A stretch of DNA of 64,000 nt from Mycobacterium botniense (GTDB taxonomy: Bacteria; Actinomycetota; Actinomycetes; Mycobacteriales; Mycobacteriaceae): positions 930,001-994,000 of the forward strand of contig NZ_BLKW01000002.1 of the NCBI RefSeq assembly GCF_010723305.1, in the 5' to 3' direction. The translations under genes were made by a program, and so were the position numbers. The notes beneath the pieces were generated by a model that saw only the letters and a program-made list of their open reading frames with translations, was not told where the DNA came from and searched no databases. This document shows, one piece after another, positions 16,264-26,168 of the stretch (position 1 is its first letter; each line of letters begins with the position of its first letter).

Positions 16264-16956
16264 CTATTGTGCAATCGCGATCAGCGCGCCGGGCCGCAGC
16301 CATCGGATAATCTGCACCAGGGTGCCGTCATCGACGGCCACACACCCCTCGGTCGGCCCGCCGTCGGTGGTGTGGAAGAAAAACGCCGCTCCGTTGCCCG
16401 GGATGCGGGCGTTGTTGACGCCCATCACCACCGCGTGCTTGTACTGCGGGATGTCGAGGTTCTCGCTCTCCGCGGTGTTGAACGGGCACTGGTCTTTCCG
16501 GCACACCTGCATGGTGTTGAAGGTGGGACTTTTCGCGTCGCCGTCCCACCAGTAATCGGGCCCGACCTGGACATATCTGAGGCCCGTGCCGGGATTGGGC
16601 GCGGTGCCGAACGCGTAGGGCAAACTGAAGATTCCCATCGGAGTCGCCGGGTATCCGCTTTTGGCCTGCGGAGTCATCCCCGCCGACCCGATATGCGCGG
16701 CGATCCCGGCCGCGACCGGCTGCCAGCCGGTCGCGCTGCGCTGATAAACATCCAGCTTCGCATTCGAACCACCCACGCCGACAACGGAAATCACCTGACT
16801 GGCAGTGCCGACCGATCGGGCGAACCACGGGCTGCCCACTGCAGCACTCATCGGCGCGACCATCAGGGTCGCGCCGATCATGCACGCCGCAACGCACAAG
16901 AAGGCCACCAGTCGGCGCACCGTTTCATGATCAATTCCATCCAGTCTCAGGGTCAA
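16264..16956 (-). CDS. exported YkuD-fold protein, Rv0309-like
   Basis: A 230-residue exported protein. It has an N-terminal signal (LVAFLCVAACMIGATLMVAP) and then an L,D-transpeptidase-fold domain: GGSNAKLDVYQRSATGWQ, TPMGIFSLPYAFG, and a C-terminal HTTDGGPTEGCVAVDD in which the Cys is in the catalytic position. The motif is TEGC rather than SHGC, as in the short Rv0309-type exported proteins. It may act on peptidoglycan cross-bridges or be a non-cross-linking relative. The start is uncertain: the long frame uses TTG at 16956, and internal GTG codons are possible. Confidence 0.7.
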   Translation of the reverse strand: MTLRLDGIDHETVRRLVAFLCVAACMIGATLMVAPMSAAVGSPWFARSVGTASQVISVVGVGGSNAKLDVYQRSATGWQPVAAGIAAHIGSAGMTPQAKSGYPATPMGIFSLPYAFGTAPNPGTGLRYVQVGPDYWWDGDAKSPTFNTMQVCRKDQCPFNTAESENLDIPQYKHAVVMGVNNARIPGNGAAFFFHTTDGGPTEGCVAVDDGTLVQIIRWLRPGALIAIAQ

Positions 16957-17242
16957 GTAAAGGTTTAGATTCGGTTAGGTCACCGCGCCGCGACGCAGCG
17001 GTGCTCGTCCAGGCGGTGAGCCGGATCGGCCGATATGATCGGCGACGATGTCCGTGTCCGGCGGCGACATGACCCGGCAGCTCTGAAGATTTCAGCGGCG
17101 GGGCGCTTGTGTCTACCGTCTGCCAGTGCATCGCCAGGTGCCTGCGCGGCGCACCGCGACATGGTCATCACCGCTGAAGGTCGGCCGTCGCCCAGGCCGG
17201 ACATGCCGATTGACCAACGACCCCGGGGGAGAACGTCGTCCA

Positions 17243-19819
17243 ATGGCATCGAAAGATCGCCCCGGCCCAGAGTCTGCTGACGTCCAAACAGCCAAGCTGG
17301 CTGTCGCTGGTGAGGTGAACACGCCGCCGTTGACCGTCTGGCTGGGGTCAGCGATGTACACCTTTCCCACCGACCGTGATGTGACCGTGGGCCGCGACCG
17401 CGACTGTGACATCTATCTCGGCGACAGCGACCCCGCGACCGGTCAGCTGATCTCGCGCACCCACGCGATCCTGCGCTTTGACGGCACCCGGTGGGTACTC
17501 GTCGATAAAAGCCAAAACGGTGTTTTCGTCGATGGTGCTCCGGCGGATTTGATCGCCATCCGCGACCGCCAGAGCATCAGGCTGGGCAGTCCGAACGGAC
17601 CGCAGCTCACCTTTCGGGTCGCCGAGTCCCCGTCGCCATCGGGTCCGCAGAACCCGCCGACCCTCACCCGGATATCGGGGAAGCCTGCGCCGGATACCGT
17701 GCAGACGGCCCGCCTGTCGATACCGCGGATCCTGCGCGGTCCGGCGCGGACGCAGCCGTTGGCCTGGCAGACCCTGCGCGACTCGAGAGGCGTCCAACCG
17801 GATCTGTCGCAACGGGTTGGCGACACGGTGCGCATGCTGTTGCCGCCACGACCCGCCACACCCCCGCCAGGGTCGACCACGATCGGGCGCGCGAAATCCA
17901 ACGGCATCGTCGTGCATGATGCGCTGGCGTCGCGTGTACACGCCATGCTGGTTTTCACCCCGGCTGGTGTCGAGATCCGTGACAACAACAGCAGCAACGG
18001 CACATTCGTCAACGGCCAACGTATAACGAGGACGCTGCTCCGCGACGGCGATATCGTCACCATCGGCAACACCGACCTGGTCGCATCGGGCAACATGTTG
18101 GTGCCGCGGATCGCGCCGACACTCACCAGCGGACTCGTCGCGCATACCCTCGGCCTGACCGTTGATGGTCACCGCCTACTCACCGATGTGTCGTTCACTG
18201 CGAGGCCGGGTACCCTGACCGCCGTCATCGGCCCCTCCGGGGCGGGCAAGACCACACTGATCAAGCTGATCGGCGGCGCCGCCGAGCCCAGCGCCGGGCT
18301 GGTCACCTTCGACGGGCATGACGTACACGCCCACTACGCGTCGATGCGCTCCCGCATTGGGATAGTGCCCCAGGACGACGTCGTGCACCGCCAGCTCACC
18401 CTCGAACAAGCGCTCGGTTACGCCGCGGAACTGCGGTTGCCGCCCGACACGTCGGCCGCTGACCGTCGAAGGGTAGTCGCGCGGGTCCTCGACGAGCTGG
18501 AGCTGACCGCACATAAGAAAACCCGCGTCGACAAGCTTTCCGGCGGGCAGCGCAAACGTGCGTCGGTCGCTCTGGAGCTGCTGACCGGCCCGTCGCTGCT
18601 GATTCTCGACGAACCCACCTCCGGGCTCGACCCCAACCTCGACCGGCAAGTGATGACCATGCTGCGCCGGATCGCCGACGCCGGGCGGGTGGTGATCGTG
18701 GTCACCCATTCGCTGAGCTACGTGCGCATGTGCGATCAGATCGTGCTGCTGGCACCCGGCGGCAAAACCGCATTCGCCGACCCGCCGACGCAGATCGGGC
18801 CGGTGATGGGAACGACCGACTGGGCCGACATCTTCGCGCGCGTCAGCACCGACCCCGACGGCGCACATCGGGCTTTTCTGGCACGGCACCCGCCCTCGCC
18901 CGCACCGCGCGCACCTGCGGCAAGCGCGGCGTCACTGGGCAGTCCCCCGCACACCAGCCTGTGGCGCCAGATGTCGACGGTGGCGCGTCGCCAGGTTCGC
19001 CTCATCACCGCCGATCGCGCCTACTTCGCGTTCTTGGCCATCCTGCCGTTCATCCTCGGCGGTTTGTGCCTGGTGGTGCCGGGCAATACCGGGCTGGGTT
19101 TCGCCAACCCGCGCGGATCGCAGCCCGACGAGCCCAGCGAGTTGTTGACCCTGCTCAACCTCGCCGCGGTATTCATGGGCACCGCGTTGACCATCCGCGA
19201 CCTGGTCGGGGAACGGTTGGTCTTCCGCCGCGAGCAGGCGGTGGGGCTGTCGGCGTCGGCCTATCTGGCCGCTAAGGTTCTCGTCTACAGTCTCGCGGCG
19301 CTGATTCAGACGGCAGTGGTCACTGCCATCATGGTCACCGGCAAAGGCGCGCCCACACATGGCGCCGTGCTGCTGGGCAGCGGCACAGTCGAACTGTACG
19401 TGACTCTGGCGGCCACGGCCATCGCCTCGGCCCTGGTGGGACTGGCACTCTCTGCGCTGGCCCACTCCACCGAACAGATCCTGCCCATGCTGGTGGTGGC
19501 GGTCATGGTTTCGATGGTGCTTGCCGGTGGCATGATCCCGGTGACCGGCCGTATCGGGCTCTCGCAAGCATCGTGGCTGCTGCCGGCCCGCTGGGGTTTT
19601 GCGGCCACCGCCTCCACGGTTGATCTGCGCGCCGTCGAGTTCGACGTGCCGGCCGACAGGTTGTGGACGCATTCGCTGCGGATCTGGCTGCTGGACATGG
19701 GCATGCTGGTACTGCTGAGCACCCTGGTCACCGGCTTCGTGCGGTACCGGTTGCGGCTGCCGGTGCACACTCATGGCAGCCGCACTGGCTCCCGCGCACA
19801 TCACACCCGCACCAGATGA
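17243..19819 (+). CDS. FHA-domain ABC exporter, Rv1747-like
   Basis: A protein of 858 residues from the ATG at 17243 (MASKDRPGPES); the frame is open 39 codons further. Two FHA phosphothreonine-binding domains lie at about 30-120 (VGRDRDCDIYLG, SRTHAILRF, SQNGVFVDG) and 205-285 (IGRAKSNGIVVHD, SNGTFVNGQ). An ABC ATPase follows, with Walker A GPSGAGKTTLIK near 331, signature LSGGQRKR near 431 and Walker B LLILDEPTSGLD. An ABC-2 membrane domain with about six helices fills residues 590-850. This is the architecture and length of Rv1747 (865 residues), which exports cell-wall lipid precursors and is controlled by the kinase PknF. No PknF-like gene is in this window. Confidence 0.92.
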   Translation: MASKDRPGPESADVQTAKLAVAGEVNTPPLTVWLGSAMYTFPTDRDVTVGRDRDCDIYLGDSDPATGQLISRTHAILRFDGTRWVLVDKSQNGVFVDGAPADLIAIRDRQSIRLGSPNGPQLTFRVAESPSPSGPQNPPTLTRISGKPAPDTVQTARLSIPRILRGPARTQPLAWQTLRDSRGVQPDLSQRVGDTVRMLLPPRPATPPPGSTTIGRAKSNGIVVHDALASRVHAMLVFTPAGVEIRDNNSSNGTFVNGQRITRTLLRDGDIVTIGNTDLVASGNMLVPRIAPTLTSGLVAHTLGLTVDGHRLLTDVSFTARPGTLTAVIGPSGAGKTTLIKLIGGAAEPSAGLVTFDGHDVHAHYASMRSRIGIVPQDDVVHRQLTLEQALGYAAELRLPPDTSAADRRRVVARVLDELELTAHKKTRVDKLSGGQRKRASVALELLTGPSLLILDEPTSGLDPNLDRQVMTMLRRIADAGRVVIVVTHSLSYVRMCDQIVLLAPGGKTAFADPPTQIGPVMGTTDWADIFARVSTDPDGAHRAFLARHPPSPAPRAPAASAASLGSPPHTSLWRQMSTVARRQVRLITADRAYFAFLAILPFILGGLCLVVPGNTGLGFANPRGSQPDEPSELLTLLNLAAVFMGTALTIRDLVGERLVFRREQAVGLSASAYLAAKVLVYSLAALIQTAVVTAIMVTGKGAPTHGAVLLGSGTVELYVTLAATAIASALVGLALSALAHSTEQILPMLVVAVMVSMVLAGGMIPVTGRIGLSQASWLLPARWGFAATASTVDLRAVEFDVPADRLWTHSLRIWLLDMGMLVLLSTLVTGFVRYRLRLPVHTHGSRTGSRAHHTRTR

Positions 19820-20178
19820 CTGCACCCGGATGCCGTCATCGCGCACAAGATGTCGGTGAACATCGTTGAGAAAGAAGGAATTTCGACAAACTCCGTCGTG
19901 ACCCTTCCTCGATTCACGCCGACAGCATCTGGTCGCAGTCACCCCGGCCGGCGTGCCGCACCGGCCCGCGTGCTTGACCTTGCCGGGCCGGTGGTGTTGC
20001 CGGCGCCACGCCGAGCGGTCGGCGGCAACACAAGCGAGCACCCCGGTGGCCTTACCGTTCCGCCGCGCGCGGACCACCGTGATAACGGAAGTTCCCCGGA
20101 TATGATCGTCCCGGGCCGCGCACTCAGCAATGCGTGCCGGTCGTCTATTTCCTCCAGCGGAACCGGAGGCCTCGGCCC
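19820..20178. other. intergenic, no gene seen
   Basis: About 360 bases between the ABC exporter and the epimerase. Several short ORFs overlap each other on both strands with no motif support. A strong GGAGG at 20165-20169 belongs to the next gene. Confidence 0.4.
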
Positions 20179-21243
20179 TTGTCAACATCCGTGCTCGTTA
20201 CTGGCGGGGCAGGATTCATCGGGTCGGCGCTTGCGCGCCGCCTCGTCGAAGCCGGCTACGACGTCGCTGTGATGGACGTGTTGCACCCTCAGGTGCACGG
20301 CGCACGGCCAATGATTGATCTGCCGCCTTCTGTGCGGTTGTTCACCTGCGATGTCACCCATGGCCCCGATTGGGATGCCGCACTTCGGCTTTTCCAGCCT
20401 TCGCAGATCGTGCACCTGGCAGCCGAGACGGGAACGGCGCAGTCGCTCACTCTGGCAACGCGTCACGGCTCAGTAAACGTGGTGGGCACCGCCCAGCTCC
20501 TTGACGCCCTGACCCGTTCAGCGCTCGTACCCGACCAGTTCATCCTGGCGTCGTCAAGAGCAGTCTACGGCGAGGGAGCCTGGCGGTGCGGCACCCACGT
20601 CTTCTATCCCCGGCCGCGCAGCCATGCCCAACTGTTGGCTGGGATCTGGGATCCCCAAGGACCCGCAGGCGAACCCGCGGTGCCGCTTCCCAGTTGCGCA
20701 GGCCAGACCGAGCCCCGGCCCACCAACATCTACGCCGCGACCAAGCTTGCGCAGGAACACATGTTGGCGGCATGGGCGACGGCGCACGACGCCAATCTCA
20801 GTGTGCTGCGGCTGCAGAATGTTTACGGCCCGGGTCAGTCGCTGACAAATTCGTACACCGGAATAGTCGCTCTCTTCGCGCGATTAGCGCGTGAGCAACG
20901 CGCCTTGGAGGTCTACGAAGATGGCCGGATCGTGCGCGATTTCGTCTATATCGACGATGTGGTCGACGCGATGACAGCTGCGGTCCAGAATCCGGCGGCC
21001 GAGTCACGTTGCCTCGACATCGGATCAGGCATCGCGACCACCATTCATGAGCTGGCCCGAAAGATCGCCGCTCTCTGCAACGCCCCTGAACCGGTCGTCG
21101 TACCGAAATTCCGCGATGGTGACGTGCGCGCCGCAAGTTGCACCATCGAGCCCGCGACAAACGAACTGCACTGGCGTCCGAAGTGGGGGCTTGAGGACGG
21201 TCTGCACGCACTGCTCGAATGGATCGGGAAGCAACCCGAATAA
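20179..21243 (+). CDS. NAD-dependent sugar-nucleotide epimerase/dehydratase (extended SDR)
   Basis: A protein of 354 residues starting at TTG 20179: GGAGG lies 9 bases upstream and the Rossmann strand (SVLVTGGAGFIGSALARRL) begins right after the start. The active-site YxxxK is NIYAATKLAQE. The NAD(P)-binding GGAGFIG and later VYGPGQS, RDFVYIDDVVDA and LDIGSG are those of extended SDRs acting on nucleotide sugars. Likely job: to make a 6-deoxyhexose or an epimer donor for a glycosylated lipid. It opens the tailoring-gene cluster, about 200 bases before a methyltransferase. The exact sugar cannot be read from sequence; GPL loci contain a related epimerase. Confidence 0.85.
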   Translation: MSTSVLVTGGAGFIGSALARRLVEAGYDVAVMDVLHPQVHGARPMIDLPPSVRLFTCDVTHGPDWDAALRLFQPSQIVHLAAETGTAQSLTLATRHGSVNVVGTAQLLDALTRSALVPDQFILASSRAVYGEGAWRCGTHVFYPRPRSHAQLLAGIWDPQGPAGEPAVPLPSCAGQTEPRPTNIYAATKLAQEHMLAAWATAHDANLSVLRLQNVYGPGQSLTNSYTGIVALFARLAREQRALEVYEDGRIVRDFVYIDDVVDAMTAAVQNPAAESRCLDIGSGIATTIHELARKIAALCNAPEPVVVPKFRDGDVRAASCTIEPATNELHWRPKWGLEDGLHALLEWIGKQPE

Positions 21244-21449
21244 GCTGGGGGGCCAAGCGATCACACGCACGTACCAGGCCGTCCCGAAATAGGCCACCAC
21301 GGTGCGTGCCGGTGACGGCGCCCCACCCCACGCTGGCGGGCACGACCGGTCGATGGGTGCGCTGACGCCGCCGGGCGGATTGAGCCGGCCTTGACCGGCC
21401 GGACTTGAGAGCTCACTGACGCCGCTGCCGCCGAGTAATATAGCCGCCC

Positions 21450-22247
21450 GTGACACACAGAGGCCGTGTGGCTCGCACCGTATTGTGGAAACTCAACGCA
21501 AAAATTCACAAACCGATGTATGCCTACATCGCCCGCCGTGCCGATGACGACGTGCTCTTCATGAATTGGGCGTACGAAGAAGACCCGCCCATGGCCCTGC
21601 CGCTTGATCCCGCTGATGAACCCCACCGCTACCCCATCCAGCTCTACCATGCCACCGCAACCCAAAACGGTGACCTCGCCGGCAAACGGATTCTCGAGGT
21701 CGGCTGCGGACACGGCGGCGGCGCCGCCTATCTGACCCGTACACTCAAGCCCGCGGCCTATATCGGGCTGGACCTCAACGCCGCCGGCATCAAGTTCTGC
21801 CGCCGCCGCCATCAACTACCCGCGTTGGAGTTCGTCGAGGGCAACGCTGAAGACCTTCCCTTCCCCGCGGAGTCATTCGACGCCGTGATCAACGTCGAGT
21901 CCTCGCACTTTTACCCGCACTTCGACCGGTTCCTCAGCGAGGTCACCCGAGTGCTCCGACCGGGCGGGGCGTTTCTCTACACCGATGTGCGGCAGTGGTT
22001 CCACTGCGAGCAATGGGAGGCGGACCTCAAGGGTTCGGGTATGCACATCGTGTCGGGGCGGGAAATCAACACCGAGGTGTTGCGGGGCATCGAACTCAAT
22101 ACATCGCAATGGGAAGCGGTGTGGGATCGTTTGGCACCGGGATTCTTGCGGCCAGTCGGCCAAGCACCCACGAAAGGCGCCCGCATCTACCGGGACCTGC
22201 AGACCGGAAAGCAGTCCTACCGTATGTACTGCCTCGTCAAGTCTTAG
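21450..22247 (+). CDS. SAM methyltransferase of the Rv2952/Fmt lipid O-methyltransferase type
   Basis: A 265-residue class I methyltransferase that starts with GTG. Motif I is LEVGCGHGGGAAYLT, then YIGLDLNAAGIKFC and FVEGNAEDLPFP. The N-terminal block FMNWAYEEDPPMALPLDP is characteristic of Rv2952, which methylates phthiotriol/phenolphthiotriol, and of Fmt, which methylates the fatty acyl hydroxyl of M. smegmatis glycopeptidolipids. The protein probably methylates a hydroxyl on the lipid part of the product made by the locus. It lies 3' of the epimerase on the same strand. Confidence 0.85.
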   Translation: MTHRGRVARTVLWKLNAKIHKPMYAYIARRADDDVLFMNWAYEEDPPMALPLDPADEPHRYPIQLYHATATQNGDLAGKRILEVGCGHGGGAAYLTRTLKPAAYIGLDLNAAGIKFCRRRHQLPALEFVEGNAEDLPFPAESFDAVINVESSHFYPHFDRFLSEVTRVLRPGGAFLYTDVRQWFHCEQWEADLKGSGMHIVSGREINTEVLRGIELNTSQWEAVWDRLAPGFLRPVGQAPTKGARIYRDLQTGKQSYRMYCLVKS

Positions 22248-22499
22248 CTAGTCCGCCGTGGCAAACCCCGTGGGGTGACACCCGTGCAGACATGCTGGCG
22301 CCGTCTTTGGGCGTCCCGGCCGACGTGTATAGCGCCCCCGTGCCGGCACCGGGTGGCGCAGAGATCGCCGGTATTCCGATAAGACCCAGGCTGTTGATTG
22401 AAAACGTTTTACCCGAACGTAATTCATCATTTCGATGCTTTCGGCGCACTGTTGAGACGCCAACTTTGCGCGTCGCCCACCAGCGAGCTGACCAAGGCT

Positions 22500-23741
22500 C
22501 TACAGCGACAGGAATGGCAGCAGCACGTCGATGAGGAAGTTGCCGCCGGTAGCGTTCGCGGCGAGCATGTCGCCGAAGGCCGCGGCGAGGTCCAGATTGC
22601 CAGCTGTGATGAGGTCAGAGCCGGCTAAGGCGCTGCTGCCAGTGCCGATGATCGTCGCGATGTCAAGGTTGCCGAGGCCAGCGGTGGAGCCGCCGGCAAT
22701 GGCCTCGTCGAAAGCACTGCCGGTGTTGAGCGCCGCAGCCAAGTCGGCGATGCCGTCGAGAGCTTCGGCCTCGGCGTTGGTGCCGAAAACGGCGGCGACG
22801 TCAAGGATGCCCGACGCCAGGGCTTTGATGTCGGTGCCGAGCGAGAAGGCCAGGCCCACAATGCCTCCCGCTGTAGCGTCGCTGTTACCACCGTTGCCGA
22901 ACGCGGCTTCCAGCAAGCCCAGGGCCTCTGCGACGCCGCCGAAGTCGCCGACAGCGAGGTCGGCGGTGCCCACGCCTGCGCTGGCGCTGCTGTGAGCGCC
23001 GAGGGCGGCAGCAAGGTCACCGAGGCTCGCGACCACAAAAGCGGTGCTGTCCTCACCGAAGGCGCCGGCGGCTCCCAGGACAGCGCCGAAACCGGTGTCG
23101 GCGTGACTACCGGCCCCTAAGCCGACCGCGGTGTCAAAGAAACCGAGCGATCCGGCACCGACATTGCTTGCGGCGCCGTCGGCGATGGCGATGTCAGAAA
23201 CGCCGCCAAACCCCGCGCCTGCGGTGCTGGCAGTGCCGTCGGCAATGGCGACGTCGGCGACGCCGCCGACTCCGGTGCTGGCGTTGCTGCTGGTCCCGTC
23301 GGCGAAAGCGAGGCCCAAGATACTGCCCAGCCCGGCCGCCGCTCTACTGTCAGCGCTGTCGGCAATCGCGGCATCAAAGATGCCGATATACCCGGCGGTG
23401 GCGCTGCTATCGGTGCCGTTAGCGACGGCGAGGTCGAAGATGCCGGTGGTGGAGGCAGCATTGGCGCCGTTGCCGATGGCGATCGCGATATCACCCACAC
23501 CCGAGGTGGCGGTGGCGGTGTTGTCTGCTGTCGGGAACAGATCTATTCCACTGATGGAGACCTGCATATCCAAAGCCGATGCCGCCGGGGCGGGCACTGC
23601 CAGGCTACCCGGAGGTATGTCGATCCAGAGAAACGGCTCGGCAGACGAGTCAGCTGAGGCCACCGTACGCGCGACGGCGAATACGGCCCCAATGCCCAGC
23701 CCGGCTGCGACGATGCTCCGTCGACCGACACGGCTACCCAT
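22500..23741 (-). CDS. secreted beta-roll-like Ala/Asp/Gly repeat protein
   Basis: A protein of 413 residues starting at the ATG at 23741 (MGSRVGRRSIVAAGLG), with AGGAAGG just upstream; the longer frame has no such support. A signal peptide (GIGAVFAVARTVASA) precedes about 12 imperfect repeats of roughly 28-32 residues. Each has the form G-x-DIAIADG-(T/A)ASNAGAG-x-GG-(V/I)-x-(D/G), for example VADVAIADGTASTAGAGFGG. Regular hydrophobic AIAxG pairs with small residues suggest a left-handed beta-roll like the heads of YadA-type adhesins. It ends in a hydrophobic NFLIDVLLPFLSL. It sits antisense among tailoring genes. Function is unknown; surface exposure is inferred. Confidence 0.65.
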   Translation of the reverse strand: MGSRVGRRSIVAAGLGIGAVFAVARTVASADSSAEPFLWIDIPPGSLAVPAPAASALDMQVSISGIDLFPTADNTATATSGVGDIAIAIGNGANAASTTGIFDLAVANGTDSSATAGYIGIFDAAIADSADSRAAAGLGSILGLAFADGTSSNASTGVGGVADVAIADGTASTAGAGFGGVSDIAIADGAASNVGAGSLGFFDTAVGLGAGSHADTGFGAVLGAAGAFGEDSTAFVVASLGDLAAALGAHSSASAGVGTADLAVGDFGGVAEALGLLEAAFGNGGNSDATAGGIVGLAFSLGTDIKALASGILDVAAVFGTNAEAEALDGIADLAAALNTGSAFDEAIAGGSTAGLGNLDIATIIGTGSSALAGSDLITAGNLDLAAAFGDMLAANATGGNFLIDVLLPFLSL

Positions 23742-24126
23742 CGGCCTTCCTTCCTCTGGGCGCAGCCAGCCTGTTCGCACTGTTTTCGCACCAGTGCACG
23801 CGCACCCGTTGGATGACGCGAGATGATACCCTGCGCACGACAGCGGTACACCTATTCGGCGCAAGTATTCGACGGAAGTATAGTGTCGGGGTTTCTGCTG
23901 TTGACCACGCCGCCGGCGGGCTTCGGCGAGCCGGTTGGGCATCCGAACGTGTCAGCGATGACCCCGTTCGGCGGGGTTCAGGTGCACCGTACCGATCACG
24001 GCGTGGTGCGCCCACGCGTGTGCGTGTCATCGGCTCGTCACGACCCGGGGTGCACGAAACCCCGGAAACGCTTCATCGGGCCCGTGCGGTAGGGCCTAGT
24101 CTGACCGAGAAGCCGGGTGCGAACCG
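23742..24126. other. intergenic, no gene seen
   Basis: About 385 bases of divergent spacer between the secreted repeat protein and the TylF-like gene. A plus-strand ORF near 23823-24092 has a weak start and no motifs, so it is not called. Confidence 0.4.
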
Positions 24127-25248
24127 GTGGGCGCAATCGGTAGGCGGACAGTGGATCGGACCAACCTTCATCGCATATGGAAAGCGATTCTTATTGGCAT
24201 CATACTTGTCGTGGCAATGGCGTGTTATTTCGTGCCGGTTCTCCTCGTGACGATTGGCTTACTGCTACTGTTGCTCCTCTGTGCCCGCTTTGCTTATCAG
24301 GGCCGTGACCGCTACATCCCAAACTTATATGCTCGGGACATCAGGGTCTATGATGACGACTATCGCACGTTTATCGTTCGCACGCTTTCAGATTTGCGCA
24401 AACGCAGGATTCACGGCCACACGCTCTTGTGGGAGACATCACGGCTCGCGACACCATGTCACCCGGATTCTGACGAATTACTGCTTGACCTTGGCGTCTG
24501 GATTGGCTGGTCGACCCGGCTTATATCTGATATATGTGGCCGTACAGTGTACGGCTTTGATACCTTCTCGGGCCTTGTTGAAGACTGGCGAGTCGACGAC
24601 CAGACTGTCATAAAGCGTGGGACCTTTTCGCTCTCAGAGCCATTCGCCCAACGTTTTCTGCGGGATACCGGCGTGACCTTGCACGAGGGCCTGCCCGCCG
24701 CCCTGGGGCGCCCGGTGCAGTTCGTCAGGGGAAGTACCTACGATACGTTGGCGCCGTTCCTGGCTGCGCGGCCGGACGCCTCAATCAGGCTTTTCCACAT
24801 GGATCTGGATACATATGAAAGTTGTTTACATGCGTTAGAAACCTGCAAAGATCGCTTCATTGAAGGGTCGATCCTTGTCTTCGATGAGTACCTGGTCACC
24901 AATGGTGAAATGCGGGCGTTCTATGAGTTTCAGAGAAAGTATGAGCTGGAATGGCGGTACCGCGCGTGGGGTCTCGAAATCTGGGAGATGAATATCGAGA
25001 TGGTGACCGCGCCGTGGAAACGTGTGGCTTATTACATCGTGGCAATTGCCTTATATTGGTTGCTGGGAGACGGTCGCTACGCATGGGCATGTTTCAGCAG
25101 GCGATTTTGGCGATTTTGGTTGAGCGCACCTCTCGGCGATATCTTTTTCATGCTCGGTGCTGCTGGACAACGCAAATCGGTGAGCCTTGAGATTACCGGT
25201 CTGGGTAAGCTCGAACGGATCCGCCGGGGCGACCAACGAAGCGACTGA
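24127..25248 (+). CDS. membrane-bound TylF/macrocin-type O-methyltransferase
   Basis: A 373-residue protein with a methyltransferase core between membrane segments. Two N-terminal helices run about residues 18-52 (IIGIILVVAMAC-like, then LLLLLLCARFAY). The core has LLLDLGVWIGWST (SAM motif I), TVYGFDTFSG, then RLFHMDLDTYESCLHALE and SILVFDEY, which match the TylF/MycF family of sugar O-methyltransferases. Those bind a divalent metal at such Asp residues. A hydrophobic helix pair follows at 305-345. The start is GTG. Soluble TylF enzymes lack these anchors, so this enzyme probably works at the membrane on lipid-linked sugar. Confidence 0.7.
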   Translation: MGAIGRRTVDRTNLHRIWKAILIGIILVVAMACYFVPVLLVTIGLLLLLLLCARFAYQGRDRYIPNLYARDIRVYDDDYRTFIVRTLSDLRKRRIHGHTLLWETSRLATPCHPDSDELLLDLGVWIGWSTRLISDICGRTVYGFDTFSGLVEDWRVDDQTVIKRGTFSLSEPFAQRFLRDTGVTLHEGLPAALGRPVQFVRGSTYDTLAPFLAARPDASIRLFHMDLDTYESCLHALETCKDRFIEGSILVFDEYLVTNGEMRAFYEFQRKYELEWRYRAWGLEIWEMNIEMVTAPWKRVAYYIVAIALYWLLGDGRYAWACFSRRFWRFWLSAPLGDIFFMLGAAGQRKSVSLEITGLGKLERIRRGDQRSD

Positions 25249-25373
25249 CGAATAGTAAGTCGGCGACAATCGCGCACTGGTGTTGGCACGAGACGCCCGA
25301 GAGCACGCGGAGCCGAACCGAAGCTGTGGACTTACCCCTTGTCAGCGGCCCCCGTGGCGGGGAGGATCGTCGC

Positions 25374-26084
25374 GTGAACCGGATCAAGGCCGTCCAGCGG
25401 GCACTCGCGGGACGGGCAAATCGCATCTATCTCGAAATCGGAGTTTCGCGTGGATTTACGTTCCGCCGCATCAGCGCCGACGTGAAGATCGCCGTCGACC
25501 CGGCTTTGAGGCTGTCGGCGCGCTCCCGTCGGCTCGCTGACGAGAAGGCATGCGCCACTTACTATTTCGAGATGACCAGCGACGCCTTCTTCGCCAACGA
25601 AACGAGTTTTCTCGAGCAGCATGGCATCGACGTCGCTCTCATCGATGGGCTTCACACCTATAAGCAGGTGGTCTGCGATGTGGAGAACACCCTGCGCTAC
25701 CTGCGGGACGACGGCGTCATCTTCCTGCATGACTGCAATCCCGCGCTTGCTTTGATCGCTCGGCCCGCAGCGTCGCAGGCCGAGTTTATGGCCCAGCAGA
25801 GAGGGCCGCTGGTGATTGGGGTATGGAGCGGCGACGTCTGGAAGGCGATCGTCTACCTGCGTAGCACCCGACCCGACCTGCGGGTTGCGGTGCTGAAGTG
25901 TGACATGGGCGTCGGGGTGATACGAAAAGGGACTCCGGAGTCGCGCTTGTCTTATTCAGCTGCGCAGATCGAGGCGCTCAATTACACGGACCTCGCCAAC
26001 GACCGCGAACGCTTGCTGAACTTGAAGCCGTCACGGTACCTCGCAGAATTTCTCGGAGAGCGCGCGGAACTTCCGCCGACATAA
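25374..26084 (+). CDS. class I methyltransferase (Methyltransf_24-like)
   Basis: A protein of 236 residues starting at GTG 25374, with GGAGGA 7 bases upstream; an upstream in-frame codon is less well placed. Key parts are IYLEIGVSRGFTFRRI (SAM-binding Gly loop), KIAVDPALR, and the pair VALIDGLHTYKQVVCDV and DGVIFLHDCNP. This His/Asp set resembles sugar O-methyltransferases, for example those acting on hydroxyls of deoxysugars. There is no signal or membrane segment. It follows the TylF-like gene by 125 bases and is likely part of the same tailoring set. Confidence 0.75.
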   Translation: MNRIKAVQRALAGRANRIYLEIGVSRGFTFRRISADVKIAVDPALRLSARSRRLADEKACATYYFEMTSDAFFANETSFLEQHGIDVALIDGLHTYKQVVCDVENTLRYLRDDGVIFLHDCNPALALIARPAASQAEFMAQQRGPLVIGVWSGDVWKAIVYLRSTRPDLRVAVLKCDMGVGVIRKGTPESRLSYSAAQIEALNYTDLANDRERLLNLKPSRYLAEFLGERAELPPT

Positions 26085-26168
26085 CATCCGCATCGTCTGC
26101 CCCTCCGGCCTGCCCGGGCCGGATGAACCACGACACCGGCATTTCCCACGACGACGTCGCGTCCCACG

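Noticed and set aside
18932..20188. Minus-strand ORF of 418 residues opposite the FHA-ABC exporter
   Set aside because: Overlaps a clear ABC exporter on the plus strand; composition of a shadow frame.
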